Source: Darksidea phi (Eukaryota; Ascomycota; Dothideomycetes; Pleosporales; Lentitheciaceae). From it: DNA of 64,000 nt. Both the position numbers and the translations under genes were made by a program. Below the pieces are notes generated by a model. It did not search any database. It was given only the letters and a program-made list of their open reading frames with translations, and had not been told where the DNA came from. Shown piece after piece: positions 54,745 to 64,000 of the stretch (within the stretch, counting starts at the first letter, position 1; each line of letters starts with the position of its first letter). The stretch spans positions 186,001-250,000 of the forward strand of contig JASJFT010000043.1 of the NCBI GenBank assembly GCA_030770425.1, in the 5' to 3' direction.

Positions 54745-55423
54745 GCGAGGATTTCTGGCCTAGGGGCAAAACATAAATCATTTGAAAACTCAGGCAAGCG
54801 AGTGATAGGCGGTGCATTCTGGCGCAATATCACAGGGTGGCAGGAGCATTAGAAGTGCTTCAGACGTCAGGTTAACTTTATACCCCTGGGCCTGTGCAAA
54901 GTTCTGTTCCAGATCGGAGCGATGGGTGGTGGAACGGCAAACGTGCTCTCGTGGTGTACGCCTAGTCATCACCTCCCCTATACATATCTTTACTGCCTGG
55001 GTAGTCAACGCGATAGGACTCTTGTCTCAGGGTACTGTCGCTATTTGCTTCTTGAAACGACTAGCTAGATACCCTTTGACGACTAATACAGCCATACGGC
55101 CGTCTCAGTAGCTACCATTTTCTGACCAATGTTCGAATTGTGCGAGAATATTACAGGTCTAGGTGTAAACATTCAACTTTTGATAGCCAGGCAGCCTGGT
55201 GTCCCTGGGCAGCAATCCAAATGTTCAATGTTTGAATGAACATGAGTTTCTAGAGCACGTGATGGCGCGACGACGCGTCGAGCGCAACATCAATTGATCA
55301 AATGCTCTTGGCACCGCGTTCATACCTAATGTGATATCTTGCCCCTCTTCAACGTCCTCATTACTTGGTGTCCTCGTTCTCATTGTCCATTCAACCCTAT
55401 CCCCCACACTAATAGGACCTACC
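54745..55423. other. Intergenic
   Basis: 3' flank of the CxxC gene and 5' flank of the next. Nothing supported. Confidence 0.4.
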
Positions 55424-57014
55424 ATGGCGGAGAGCAGCACGCAGGATGCCAGTACCAACGTTCGCTTTGGGGCAAGGTAAATCGTCCACTTCACATTCAT
55501 CTTTGCACTCTACCGTTGTAACGACCATAGTGGCGGTCGAGTATTACCGTGACTGATTATGGAGAAATAGCTGACTGATGATCACGCGGGTTACAGCTCT
55601 GACAGTGAAGTGGACGAGGATTACGACATGGAAGAAGACGAGTTCCCTTGGCTTCGATGCCTGTCTGGTACCGTTGGCTTCTCTGATTACTCCTGGGTCG
55701 GGTCTTGTATGGCTGAACTAATCTGCCGTGTCGAGATTAGTCGGATTTTTATACCAATATGCAAGAGCTGTCACACTACCTATGCGATCTTGCTTACAAA
55801 AAATTTCAACCGCTATGGCCATCTGAAAACGGAGTATAAGGAACATTCGGTGAAGATGTACGTCGACAATTTGAGGATCGAGAGGACGTTCGGTCGTGAA
55901 GGACTCGCTTGTAAGCTCATGCTGGCGGTGCTAGATAAATCCACAGCGCTCATCTCGGTTCTTCGCCGTTGTTGCTCTAGGTTGGATGGATGCGAAAGAG
56001 TATCGAGAGGGCGTGCCTGGTCAGAACGAAGTGGATTTGAAACAGAGCCCAGTTCGTCTCTAGAATATTTCTGTCTCATTCTGGCGGTGCGGCGGGATTG
56101 GACGGATCGGCTCATCTCCATACTCTGCCCCCCACGGTGTAGCCCCTTTCTATAATGCTTTTCGGGTGAAGGATGAAGAGTGTCCGTCTAAGCTTAAGAA
56201 ACTTTCCACAACGTTTCTCCAGGCGACCTACTTTCTTACACGAAAGATATGGAGAGCAACACAATTCTCCACTGGGTAGCGACATGGCCAGAATCGACGG
56301 CATGACTCTTTCCCAGAACCGCAGTCTGTTGGGCGTGCGCAATGATGGTAAAGAGACGCACCCATATTCTCTCCAGGTCAAAATCGATAAACTGCGCACC
56401 GAAAAAGGTAACGTAGGCATGACAGTTCATATCGCCGACGAGTTCAAAGGTGTTTCGAACAACCCTGTTGCCTGCCTTGCTATCTTGAGAAATGACCTTA
56501 ATCCTTCCGAGCCAACGAAACCGCGCTTCAAGTACGGGTGCGCCTGTGGACGGTGCATGGAAGGTTTCTTCACTCCGCACATGCGAAGTTCTCTTTGTAG
56601 AGAACTGGAGCCCAGCACCTCAAAAATAGTAGAAAGTTGGTCCGTTTCTACAACGGTGTTCTACAATACGTTCACAAGCTTGTCATGAACAAGACGAAGC
56701 ACGACGGAAAACTGCGCCGGGACTACTGCGGCTTACTCGTGTTCTTCAAGACGCTGGCGGCAGAAAGTTTTGTGCCGAAAGAGCACAATCTGCTTACGAA
56801 GTACGAGCTTACCCAGGAATCACAGCACTTCTTAAAGTGTGGAGGCACGGTATATTCACTCGGTTCAAGCGCTTACCATTTTCTCAATGTCGGAGGATCC
56901 AAATACGGGCGACGTCAGCCTAATTGATGATATCGACAAAGATGACGATGAAGCTGCTCTTACCGACCACCAGCAGGACGTACTGCCCGAGTGCTGCAAC
57001 GATCTCGCGTAGGG
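55424..57014 (+). pseudogene. Fragmented conserved fungal gene (Cys-motif family)
   Basis: An ATG at 55424 opens MAESSTQDASTNVRFGA, spliced (intron 55477-55596) to SSDSEVDEDYDMEEDEFPWL. After about 55740 coding signal jumps between frames: MQELSHYLCDLAYKKFQPLW ends at a stop, AVVALGWMDAKEYREGVPGQ and FYNAFRVKDEECPSKLKKLS lie in another frame, then KPRFKYGCACGRCMEGFFTP (about 56519-56578) in a third. The end reads LVFFKTLAAESFVPKEHNLL, and after a further shift SLIDDIDKDDDEAALTDHQQ and PECCNDLA. The YGCxCGxCxxGF motif is known to me from large fungal proteins with ankyrin-type regions, unnamed. Repeated shifts and stops point to decay, though unresolved introns could explain some. Confidence 0.5.
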
Positions 57015-58604
57015 CTTCGTCAGCGGTATCTGTGGCTACCTTAGTGTTAGCTCCTACATGGGAATGTTCTAGACTTCTTGCTCGCTTGAATGCAGCGGTG
57101 TCCTTTGGCTGGACTGCCAAGTGCAATCTAGATGCAAAGGTAGCAAGGCACGCGAGAGTCACTTATTTAGAGTTTGGTATAAACATCATGAAGTAGATGA
57201 TAGTCAACATAATAGAATGGAGCTAGGCTATCGCCATTATACCCCTCACCTAATGGTGCCCCGCTTCCAATATTCGCTCATCGTACCCCACTTTTCTCTT
57301 CCCATACTTCGCCTTGCAGTCAGTTCACGTTGATTTTCGACTCGTCCACTTCTTGTACGCAACTCCACATCCTCGGCCCAATAATTGTGCAGCTATGCAG
57401 GGCATTACCCGAATGCTTCTCTTTTTTACCTTGACATGCAATGTGGATCAGTCAGCCCTAGACCCAGCTACAGGCGTATGTTATCTATTTCACTTGGCGA
57501 TTCCGAGAAGGCGTAAGCGAGCTGCCCTGTTGGGCTGCATACTAAGCACTTTCATCTACATCTTTAAAAAGCTCACGCCATCTTTTTGGATATATATTGG
57601 AGCGAGATTCTTGGCGATGAAGAGTTGGTCGGTAGAGTGCTTGGCTGGTAACAGCTGAAAACATACTTACATATGATTACGATCACTATCACGAATAGAA
57701 AAAACAGTTTCATGCAACTCGTTATTGTTTACGAGGGAGTTGTGGCCCATTAATTTAACGTACGTCGGAACACCCGTAGGGCTCACTCAAAGCATTCGGT
57801 CCGAAAACCTGTAGCCTTCTCCTTTCCTAACGAAAGAATGTTCTGTGTGAATTTTTGGCATATGCAAACAAAATCAGGTTACCAAGTCTAGTGCAAAATC
57901 CTTGGTGACGTCTTCAAGCCTGCGAAGGGCATCCTAGCTGCTATGGTGATTACTATTCTAGCATTTAGTACATTGCCAAGATCTTCCCTTACCGGTGAGC
58001 TTTTTCTACCGACTATGCTCGCATACTGGAGTGTGCGACAATCGAGATCGAGAAGCAGTGTAGACGGTGGAAGCATTATCCAACAGACTGCTTTATCACA
58101 GATATATCGAGGGACTACAATAAGGATTCAGCGTGAAGAGAACCGGGAGTGTTTTACAAGGCTCTCGGTAAGTACCCTACAGCCATGATCAGTACCACAT
58201 TGACCGCCATTCCCCCAGTTCGGATGAGCAGCGTCCCCTAGCGGCCGCGGTCGACGTATAGCTCTTACTTCAGCTGCCAAGTGGTGTACAACACCTTCAA
58301 AATACATCTCGAGCGGCAGTTGCTACCACCGTCAGCATTATATTGCTTTACGACGGATGTCAGCGGAATATGCTACGTCAGCATCCACAACACCTAGGCA
58401 CCCTTCTACCATCTAGACCGGTCTGAAGCTGCCTCATGAGGATGCTTGCAGAAACGACTCTGATGTGCTCAACGGAATCAGCCCACCGTTCTTGTAGTGT
58501 ATAAAGTGTAGCAGTTTCTCCACTACAGCCCTCCTCACAGCCTTCGACAACTGCCCAACATATCCTAACAACTGAGATTATTGATCAATTCACAATTTCC
58601 CGCC
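57015..58604. promoter_or_regulatory. Gene-poor stretch; promoter of secreted Cys-rich gene at its right end
   Basis: Frames at 57314-57658 (RRRKRAALLGCILSTFIYIF) and 57943-58188 (ILAFSTLPRSSLTGELFLPT) have hydrophobic stretches but no recognisable family. A TATA element (GTATAAAG, about 58498-58505) lies about 100 bp before the ATG at 58605. Confidence 0.4.
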
Positions 58605-59171
58605 ATGAAGTTCTCCACCATCCTTGCCGCTCTCTCCGCTAGCTTCGGCGCCATCCAAGCTGCAGATATCTGCCGACCCACTGGCAGTGACTGCTTCGGC
58701 GCCGCAGTGTGCTGTCTCGGTATCCAGGAAAACGTGTGCTGCAATCTGGGCGCCGCGTCTACTCGCATCCGCATGGTCGTTCCCGCCAACAGGTAAGTCA
58801 GCTCCCTTTGACACTGTTCACCTCCAAGCCAGTAACACCTATCTAGCCGTTCCCAAGGCTGGACCGGCTCCGGTTGCACCGGAAGTTCGGCCACGAATCA
58901 GAACCCAAACGCCCGCACCGTGTGCTTCACCTACTCTTCCTCGCGCCTCTCTGGCAAATGGCTCACTGGGCTATCTTCGCGCGTGCGCCGCGATCCCGAG
59001 ACCGAGGCGTGCGCGGAGCCGAATGCCGTTCTGCAAGTCCGCGATGGAGTCACCACACGCATTGATCTGCGTGATGGCATGACGGTTGAGGATGCGCTGG
59101 AGGCACGCAACGAGGCTGTTGTGGAGGCGGTTCCGTACGTGGGCGAGTATGAGGTCGTGAATGAGGATTAG
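58605..59171 (+). CDS. Small secreted cysteine-rich protein (effector-type candidate)
   Basis: Two exons, 58605-58792 and 58847-59171 (54-bp intron, GTAAGT), 170 aa. A signal peptide (MKFSTILAALSASFGAIQA) is followed by ICRPTGSDCFGAAVCCLGIQ and ENVCCNLG: six Cys within about 25 residues, including two Cys pairs. Three more Cys follow (GCTGSS, VCFTYSS, EACAEP). The C-terminal third is acidic and Cys-free (DLRDGMTVEDALEARNEAVV). TATA box present. No known domain recognised; the Cys-rich head with an acidic tail is unusual. The secreted, small and Cys-rich nature makes it an effector or cell-surface candidate; function is unknown. Confidence 0.72.
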
Positions 59172-59828
59172 AAATGCGTAGAATTACGGCGCGTGCTCGT
59201 GGGAAACGGGAGACGGAACATGTGTTGAGTTAGGACGAAAGGTGATGTGGCGAGAAGGATATGCTATACGCACACTCGTTTGATGTCCCAAGCTATTTTT
59301 TTTTAGCTATAATAAAAGAAAGACAGGCTGGCTATGCCTAACTCGTACATCTGATAGCTGCGAGAGAGTGAGATTTGCGGATTTTGATTCGTCTTGGAAA
59401 TCGCTTTTTTGTGGTTTGGCTTGTGATGAATAGTACTTCTAACAGGCCGGGACTCCGGTTATAGGTGCAGAGCACAAGTGGCTGAAACTCGAGTGAATCC
59501 TAAGTGTACTAGGTAACGCCACCCTGGACCTGAGAAACCCTCTGCTAACAAGCTATTAACTAGGGTAAGGAAGACACGTGAGCGCCTGTAACGCCTAACA
59601 GCAAGTAAAGTTAACTAGACGAGGGCAAAATATTCAATTGGAGCGATGAACCATATGTGGTGTTCGAGTCTCGTCTGTCTAGACCCATATTATCATTAAC
59701 AAGCACAAGGGTTACAATCCACCGTGTTTCACATTTTCTAGTACTACCGCGGTATTGCAATATAAAAGAAGGTTCTCTATGGCTGGTGATGCTTCAACTT
59801 CTCGGAGGGGCAAAAGCAGAAGGATTTT
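59172..59828. other. Intergenic
   Basis: No gene seen. Holds an ATTTTTTTT run near 59296 and repeat-like sequence leading into the tandem array. Confidence 0.4.
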
Positions 59829-60059
59829 AGTGGGGGGACGAAGAATAATTCCCTCATGACATGTGCATCGTTGCCCGAACCTGGCAATACGCGGCCGATC
59901 AGTATGGGGGCCGAAGTATAATTCCCTCGTGAAACGTCCATCATTGCCCAAACCTGCATATGCAGCCGACTAGTATGGGGGGCGAAGGTATGATTCCCTT
60001 CTTGAATGTCCATCATTGGCCGAACCTTGCACTACGCGGCCAATCAGTATGGAGGCTGA
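59829..60059. repeat. 71-74-bp tandem repeat, about 3.2 copies
   Basis: Units start at 59829, 59901, 59972 and 60046 (partial). Each begins AGTATGGGGG (AGTGGGGGG in the first) and contains GAAG-TATAATTCCCTC, CCATCATTGCC and GCGGCC blocks. Divergence among copies is about 15-20 percent by eye. The array lies 260 bp upstream of the small Cys-rich peptide gene. Confidence 0.85.
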
Positions 60060-60318
60060 AACGGCAACATGGGTTCTGCAACGAGTAGCATTTCCTGTCA
60101 CAACGCCATGGAAGACTTGCTGCTGTTGATCTCTCGTAATATTATCGAACTGCCTTTTACTCCATTAGGGAGTCGTCTAGCAGCATAAAAGCTGCCGTCG
60201 GCCTGATGTCTGCACTTCAAACCATAAAGTTATTCAATAACTTGCCTTCGATTACAGCCTTTGACACCGCCATCTTGATCCAAGTCACCAACAACTCCAT
60301 CCGATATATCCATCCAGA
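60060..60318 (+). promoter_or_regulatory. Promoter of small cysteine-rich peptide gene
   Basis: A CATAAAA element at 60183-60189 lies about 130 bp upstream of the ATG at 60319; the leader contains CCATCCAGAATG at the start codon. Confidence 0.5.
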
Positions 60319-60604
60319 ATGCGTGTCTCGACCATTATCGCCGTATTCTTCGCCACCATGGCGAGCGCCTCCACCGCCCGTGTCGCAACCCGCGACTTAG
60401 AAGCCCAGTTGTTCAAGGCCCAAGCCATCGACAAACGGTGCCTCTGCGTGAGTCTTCCGATGTTTCTCTCTCTCTCTTTCTCTCTCTTCAAAAGCTAAGC
60501 GGCTGACTCTCCGACCACAGTGCTGCAACGAGTCCTCGTGCTCAGGCCCCGCTTGCTGCGCCAGCGGCACCTGCGGTGGTGGTGATGCCGACTATTGCTG
60601 TTAG
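60319..60604 (+). CDS. Secreted Kex2-processed cysteine-dense peptide precursor
   Basis: Two exons, 60319-60447 and 60521-60604, with a 73-bp intron (GTGAGT donor, CACAG acceptor) that carries a TCTC microsatellite; 70 aa in all, each exon too short to stand out alone. Signal peptide MRVSTIIAVFFATMASASTA, a short propeptide (LEAQLFKAQAID) and a dibasic KR at residues 39-40, the cleavage site of Kex2-type proteases. The remaining 30 residues hold ten Cys: CLCCC at the start, CSGPACC in the middle, GTC, and a terminal YCC. The splice falls between the third and fourth residues of the mature part. Cys density of one in three and the paired spacing suggest a tightly knotted peptide. No family assigned. 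Signal, propeptide, KR site, splice and terminal stop all agree. Confidence 0.75.
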
Positions 60605-61494
60605 TCGAAGTAGACAGTCGGTCGTCAAGAGAAGATGAATCAAAGGAGGCTGAATGGAGAGGTACCTGGGATCGCAACTGGTTGTGGTACAGACTACCCC
60701 GTCAAATTGTCGGAGACATCTTTATCCATAGAACGTGGAACTAGATTAATCCTGATCATCCACCCAGCCCGCCAGAATGTCAACGCTCTTTTTCGACGCT
60801 GCCATATAGTCCGTCTAGTGTATGTTATCGCGGCCTGTGCACAGTAATTCAAATCTCAGCTCGCTGAAAAAGCCTCATTGACCTTAGTCATCTCACAACC
60901 ATCCCAATTCCTCTAGGCATTCGCCAAAGGTCGAGTGAGGTAGAGCTACCAGCCATCGAGTGACATGATCATGCTCCAGAGATCGAGTGCTTTGGACATG
61001 AGCTGTGTCTCTATCTCTCGTCTCTCAGCTGCGTTATATCCGTAGCCCTCTACAGTAGTATTAGTTGTACATGATAACTGTCCATTTAATATCCTATATA
61101 AAAATCTCTATTAGTATCGTGGTCTACAGAGCCCAGGTACGTCTTTACAGCCACGTAAGTCGGTAGCGAGAAATCAAGGACAGTAGGCACATCAGCCACG
61201 ACTTGTACATCGCCTCCGGGAAAGTTAGCGGACTTCATTGGCCTGTCTTGTAGCATGCCGAAGTGGAGTCGGGGGTTCGTATCCGAAATTGCTTGACTTA
61301 TAGCCAGGTTGTCAATTATTTTGACATACCTTTTGTGCAGACAGATCTGTGCAGACTACACCTTCTCTAATAGTGAAGGAGAGATAAGAGTTGGGGCGCG
61401 AGAGGGCCATTTCATTGTTTTAGAACGGGAAACTTAAGTTCGGCGGGTTTAGTAAAGGTAAATTGGGGCATTAGCACTATGGTACCGTGCCCAC
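60605..61494. other. Gene-poor stretch
   Basis: No supported gene or RNA. Leads into the short tandem arrays. Confidence 0.4.
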
Positions 61495-61578
61495 ATCCTT
61501 GATGAGTGCGCCCGATCCTTGATGAGGCAAACCCCTATACTTGATGAGGGCGTCCTTATCCTTAATCAGTGCAGCCTT
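61495..61578. repeat. 21-bp tandem repeat, four copies
   Basis: ATCCTTGATGAGTGCGCCCG-type units of 20-22 bp: ATCCTTGATGAG, ATCCTTGATGAG, ATACTTGATGAG and ATCCTTAATCAG starts recur in series. Degenerate array in AT-rich DNA. Confidence 0.75.
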
Positions 61579-61590
61579 ATTAAGAATCGG

Positions 61591-61638
61591 GGTATAGTAT
61601 CAGGCACAGTATTAGGCATAGTATTAGGTATAGTATTA
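61591..61638. repeat. 12-bp tandem repeat, four copies
   Basis: GGTATAGTATCA, GGCACAGTATTA, GGCATAGTATTA, GGTATAGTATTA in direct succession. The units differ by transitions only (C/T), as expected of RIP or simple drift. Confidence 0.85.
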
Positions 61639-62229
61639 AGGGCGCGCGGGTGTTCACATGCTAGCACGTAAAATCTTCTACGTCATATACTCAACAACGT
61701 TAATACTTTATACTTAACCTCTCACTCCTTCTTCGTAGTAATATATGCTCAAGGGGCTGTATATAAGATTGTAAATAGATTATCGGATTCAATGCGCGAT
61801 GTTGCTTCCTAGATCCAAACGCGCTTCTAGAGGCTTATAGCCTGGTTATACACGGGGAAGGGACTGTAACTAACACCGTATCTAATCAGGATAGTGGTAT
61901 AGGCTTTTGTGGGTGGCTGTATCCATATCAGATGGGATGGAGATGCCGGTGGAGTATGTATACCAAGGTTTGTAAAGGTTTACATACGGAGATTCCCTTA
62001 ATCTACATGATAAATACCAGATATTTGTTTCATATTTCATAAGGAAAGACTAAGCTTAGCTGCATAAAGTCACCGGCCAAACAGCTCATACTATTCAACC
62101 AAAAAAGGCTGGGCAGTAGCTTACCTCTCTGTATCGCTTATATCGCACCATAATTCTCGTAGTAGGCGCAGTATTATTTGCCATCTCTGCGTAAGACATA
62201 GCATATTAGGGAAGATCATGCCACTTACA
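61639..62229. other. AT-rich gene-poor stretch
   Basis: No supported gene; 3' flank of the decayed Cys-rich gene to its right. Confidence 0.4.
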
Positions 62230-62562
62230 CAATCCCATATATCACCCGATTTACACCCCCACCGGCTCCTATAACAACAGCCAGCTTTTTCGCGGCAGCA
62301 TTGATTGGTATCGGGAGTATAGAAGCACCCAGGTTTATTGACGCATTTCCACCCTCAACACAATCTCTATCTTGCTTCTGGAGGTACTCATCCTGAATTA
62401 GCTCTTAATTTATCACCTATCATAGGCTAACTTTTCCTTAGGTGTAGACGCTCGGAATCCAAAACATTATCAAGGGCGTCATTTTCAACGTTAACATGAA
62501 CGCCGAAAGAGTTTGCAAAAGCCACAAGTGTAAGAACGACTTGATAATAACGTATTTCATGA
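62230..62562 (-). pseudogene. Decayed small secreted cysteine-rich protein gene
   Basis: On the minus strand a CATATAAAGC element (about 62650) precedes an ATG at 62562-62560. The frame from this ATG reads a hydrophobic leader (MKYVIIKSFLHLWLL) but stops without Cys. One base out of register lies VVLTLVAFANSFGVHV, a better signal peptide, and a propeptide-like stretch ending HLRKS. Downstream, past a likely 39-bp intron remnant, come DEYLQKQDRDCVEGG and, after another one-base shift at an A-run (about 62343-62345), a Cys-dense part with CFYTPDTNQCCREKAGCC and further Cys. So at least two frame breaks separate leader, propeptide and Cys module. The gene is inactive as given unless the sequence has errors there. 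Confidence 0.5.
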
Positions 62563-63115
62563 TTTTTCTGGGGTCTTCGGAACCTGAAGGAGATACGTGG
62601 AGAGAAAGGAAGAGATGGAGAATAGTACAATGCGGGAGACTCGGCTGCTTTATATGCTATCCTTAGCCCCCGAGTGGGGCGTTGCATGATATGTTGCACA
62701 CCATACGAGTATAAATAGAAGCATTAGTGCTATTTAGGTATTCTGTCACGGCTGTCTTTGTAACAGAATGCTTCAGGACTCCGTTCGATAAGGAGATTCC
62801 CTAAAAGCAACGGTTAATGGGGTGAAACTGAGGAAATGGGGAAACGCTTGATCAAGTGTGGTCCCTAGGTAATCTGTGCTGGGGACTCTCTCTGTATAAA
62901 TAGCTAGATACTCAGCTTGTGTAGAAAGCAGAGCAATAAACTTCCGAAACTGCGCAGCACGTGACATATTGGGACCGACCGTTTTGTTTGTTACACCGCA
63001 CATAGCCACGTACACAACAATCCCATACACATGTGCACGGCTTTGCGCGGCTTGCACAACTGCGCATCACTTCGTTCGAGCAGAACAAAACCTTCATCTC
63101 AGAATTGTCGTGCCA
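62563..63115. promoter_or_regulatory. Divergent intergenic region
   Basis: Between the decayed Cys-rich gene (leftward) and the rightward gene at 63116. Contains the TATA of the former. No other feature. Confidence 0.4.
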
Positions 63116-64000
63116 ATGGTAGGGCGGAAACACCGCACCGTGGTTCCTCGGGTTACCCGCCATGATGCGCCTCTCGATTCACATTTTACGCCTGCATTTG
63201 CACCGCGAATCCCAACAGACTCCGTTGATGTCGTTCCTCAAGAAAATGCTCGATTTTGTTCCCGAGCTGGCCATCGGAATCCCAATCGCCAGCCGAGGAG
63301 GCGTTTTGTCAAAGCAGCATCACGGCCTCTGAGTTACTCTGAACAGCAGCGCCGCAACCTCGATCTGGAGATATGCCGACGGCATCTATCGCTTGCTTCC
63401 CGATGCCAAACAGCCATACTATCTGCGTGGATCCCGCTTCGTGTACAGTCTGCTCAGGTCAACCGACAGCTCTATGCAATAATCCACCGCAACCCAATTC
63501 GGGCGACTTCCATTGTCGTCTTCATCTTTCTCATACTCTCCAGCTGGCAGATCTTTGTCAACTTGAGGTATTTCCTGGATGTTACTTCTCAGGTTTCCGA
63601 TACTCCTCCGATACTCTCCCACAATTCGGCTCAACTTCATGGCGGTGTACTCAACTGGCTGCACACTAACCCTGAACGCGGTGTCGGTCTACCTCCCCGT
63701 CTCTACGCCGAGCTTCACCCGCCACATTCCCGCGTCAAGAGAGCCTTTCATTCCTCCTTGCTTGATTATCACCCCGAGAAGATATATGCGAGGCATCGAA
63801 ACTCGACCCTACTGCAACAACTAGGCGTGTTTGAAGGCAGTTTCGCGCAGTCTCTGCGTCACCCTTACGGAACTCTGATCTGGCGGCGCATTGAAGAATT
63901 CGGAGCTAAGCTTCGCAGTGACCAGGCTTTTGGTAGTGGATTTCCCCGCCATGCCCTGCGGGAGCATGTAATCGTTTCTGAGTCCAGGTATTGGCGGCAC
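63116..64000 (+). CDS. Membrane protein with J-domain-like segment (3' end outside window)
   Basis: From the ATG at 63116 (TGCCAATGGT) the frame stays open for 295 codons to the last base, so no stop is seen. The first 135 residues are basic (RNPNRQPRRRFVKAASRPLS; QRRNLDLEICRRHLSLASRC). A membrane helix follows (ATSIVVFIFLILSSWQIFV, about 150-168). Then comes RVKRAFHSSLLDYHPEKIYA, which resembles helix II and the loop of a J domain, with HPE where DnaJ proteins have HPD, and the segment EGSFAQSLRHPYGTLIWRRI. The arrangement suggests a membrane-bound J-like protein; the D-to-E change could impair Hsp70 stimulation. Introns may lie beyond the edge. Family assignment is tentative; the long open frame itself is firm. 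Confidence 0.65.
   Translation, partial: MVGRKHRTVVPRVTRHDAPLDSHFTPAFAPRIPTDSVDVVPQENARFCSRAGHRNPNRQPRRRFVKAASRPLSYSEQQRRNLDLEICRRHLSLASRCQTAILSAWIPLRVQSAQVNRQLYAIIHRNPIRATSIVVFIFLILSSWQIFVNLRYFLDVTSQVSDTPPILSHNSAQLHGGVLNWLHTNPERGVGLPPRLYAELHPPHSRVKRAFHSSLLDYHPEKIYARHRNSTLLQQLGVFEGSFAQSLRHPYGTLIWRRIEEFGAKLRSDQAFGSGFPRHALREHVIVSESRYWRH

Noticed and set aside
59640..59690. GTTCGAGTCTC as a possible tRNA T-arm
   Set aside because: The flanking bases do not give a five-base T stem or a matching acceptor stem.
61600..62200. Possible CRISPR-like or telomeric array
   Set aside because: The repeats are direct, contiguous, without spacers, and no TTAGGG units occur; they are ordinary short tandem repeats in a eukaryote.

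Overview
The window looks like a chromosome segment of a filamentous ascomycete, most likely a Dothideomycete of Pleosporales type. The reasons are many short introns (about 45-120 bp, GT...AG, often GTAAGT or GTGAGT donors), fungal-specific families (HET, DUF6594, EthD-like, CMLE, fungal PEX11C, FHA-RING Dma1), CG/TA-biased transposon relics with RIP-type stops, and several pectinases and small cysteine-rich secreted proteins typical of plant-associated fungi. Species assignment is inference. One 10-N assembly gap lies at 11400-11409.

Layout. (a) 1-8.2 kb holds a compact catabolic neighbourhood: an EthD-like protein (partial), a carboxy-cis,cis-muconate cyclase divergently paired with an intradiol ring-cleavage dioxygenase, a carboxymuconolactone decarboxylase-like protein, a small conserved protein and mitochondrial isovaleryl-CoA dehydrogenase. 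(b) 8.2-40 kb is accessory and gene-poor. It holds a secreted beta-helix protein (12.2 kb), a PL3 pectate lyase (31.2 kb) and a PL1-type pectate lyase (38.9 kb). Between them lie a HET gene, a TPR protein fused to a retropepsin-like domain, a DUF6594 gene with a nonsense codon, an alpha/beta-hydrolase pseudogene, decayed coiled-coil genes, a pogo/Fot1-type transposase relic, a MITE-like element and degenerate tandem repeats. (c) 40.4-54.7 kb is core genome: PEX11C, bestrophin-family channel, Dma1-type FHA-RING ubiquitin ligase, mitochondrial processing peptidase alpha, a SprT-like protein, an Mpv17/PMP22 protein and a CxxC protein. Several are divergent pairs with shared promoters. (d) 55-62.7 kb is again accessory. 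It has a decayed conserved gene, then two small secreted cysteine-rich genes and a third decayed one among tandem repeats. (e) At 63.1 kb a long open frame with a transmembrane segment and a J-domain-like stretch runs off the right end.

The aromatic genes plausibly act in one ring-cleavage route. The three polysaccharide-lyase-like proteins plausibly act on pectin outside the cell. The 58-63 kb stretch looks like a small effector-type island. The most unusual items are a predicted Kex2-processed 30-residue peptide with ten cysteines (60319-60604), the TPR/retropepsin fusion (35428-37100) and a SprT-like protein with the catalytic Glu position occupied by His.
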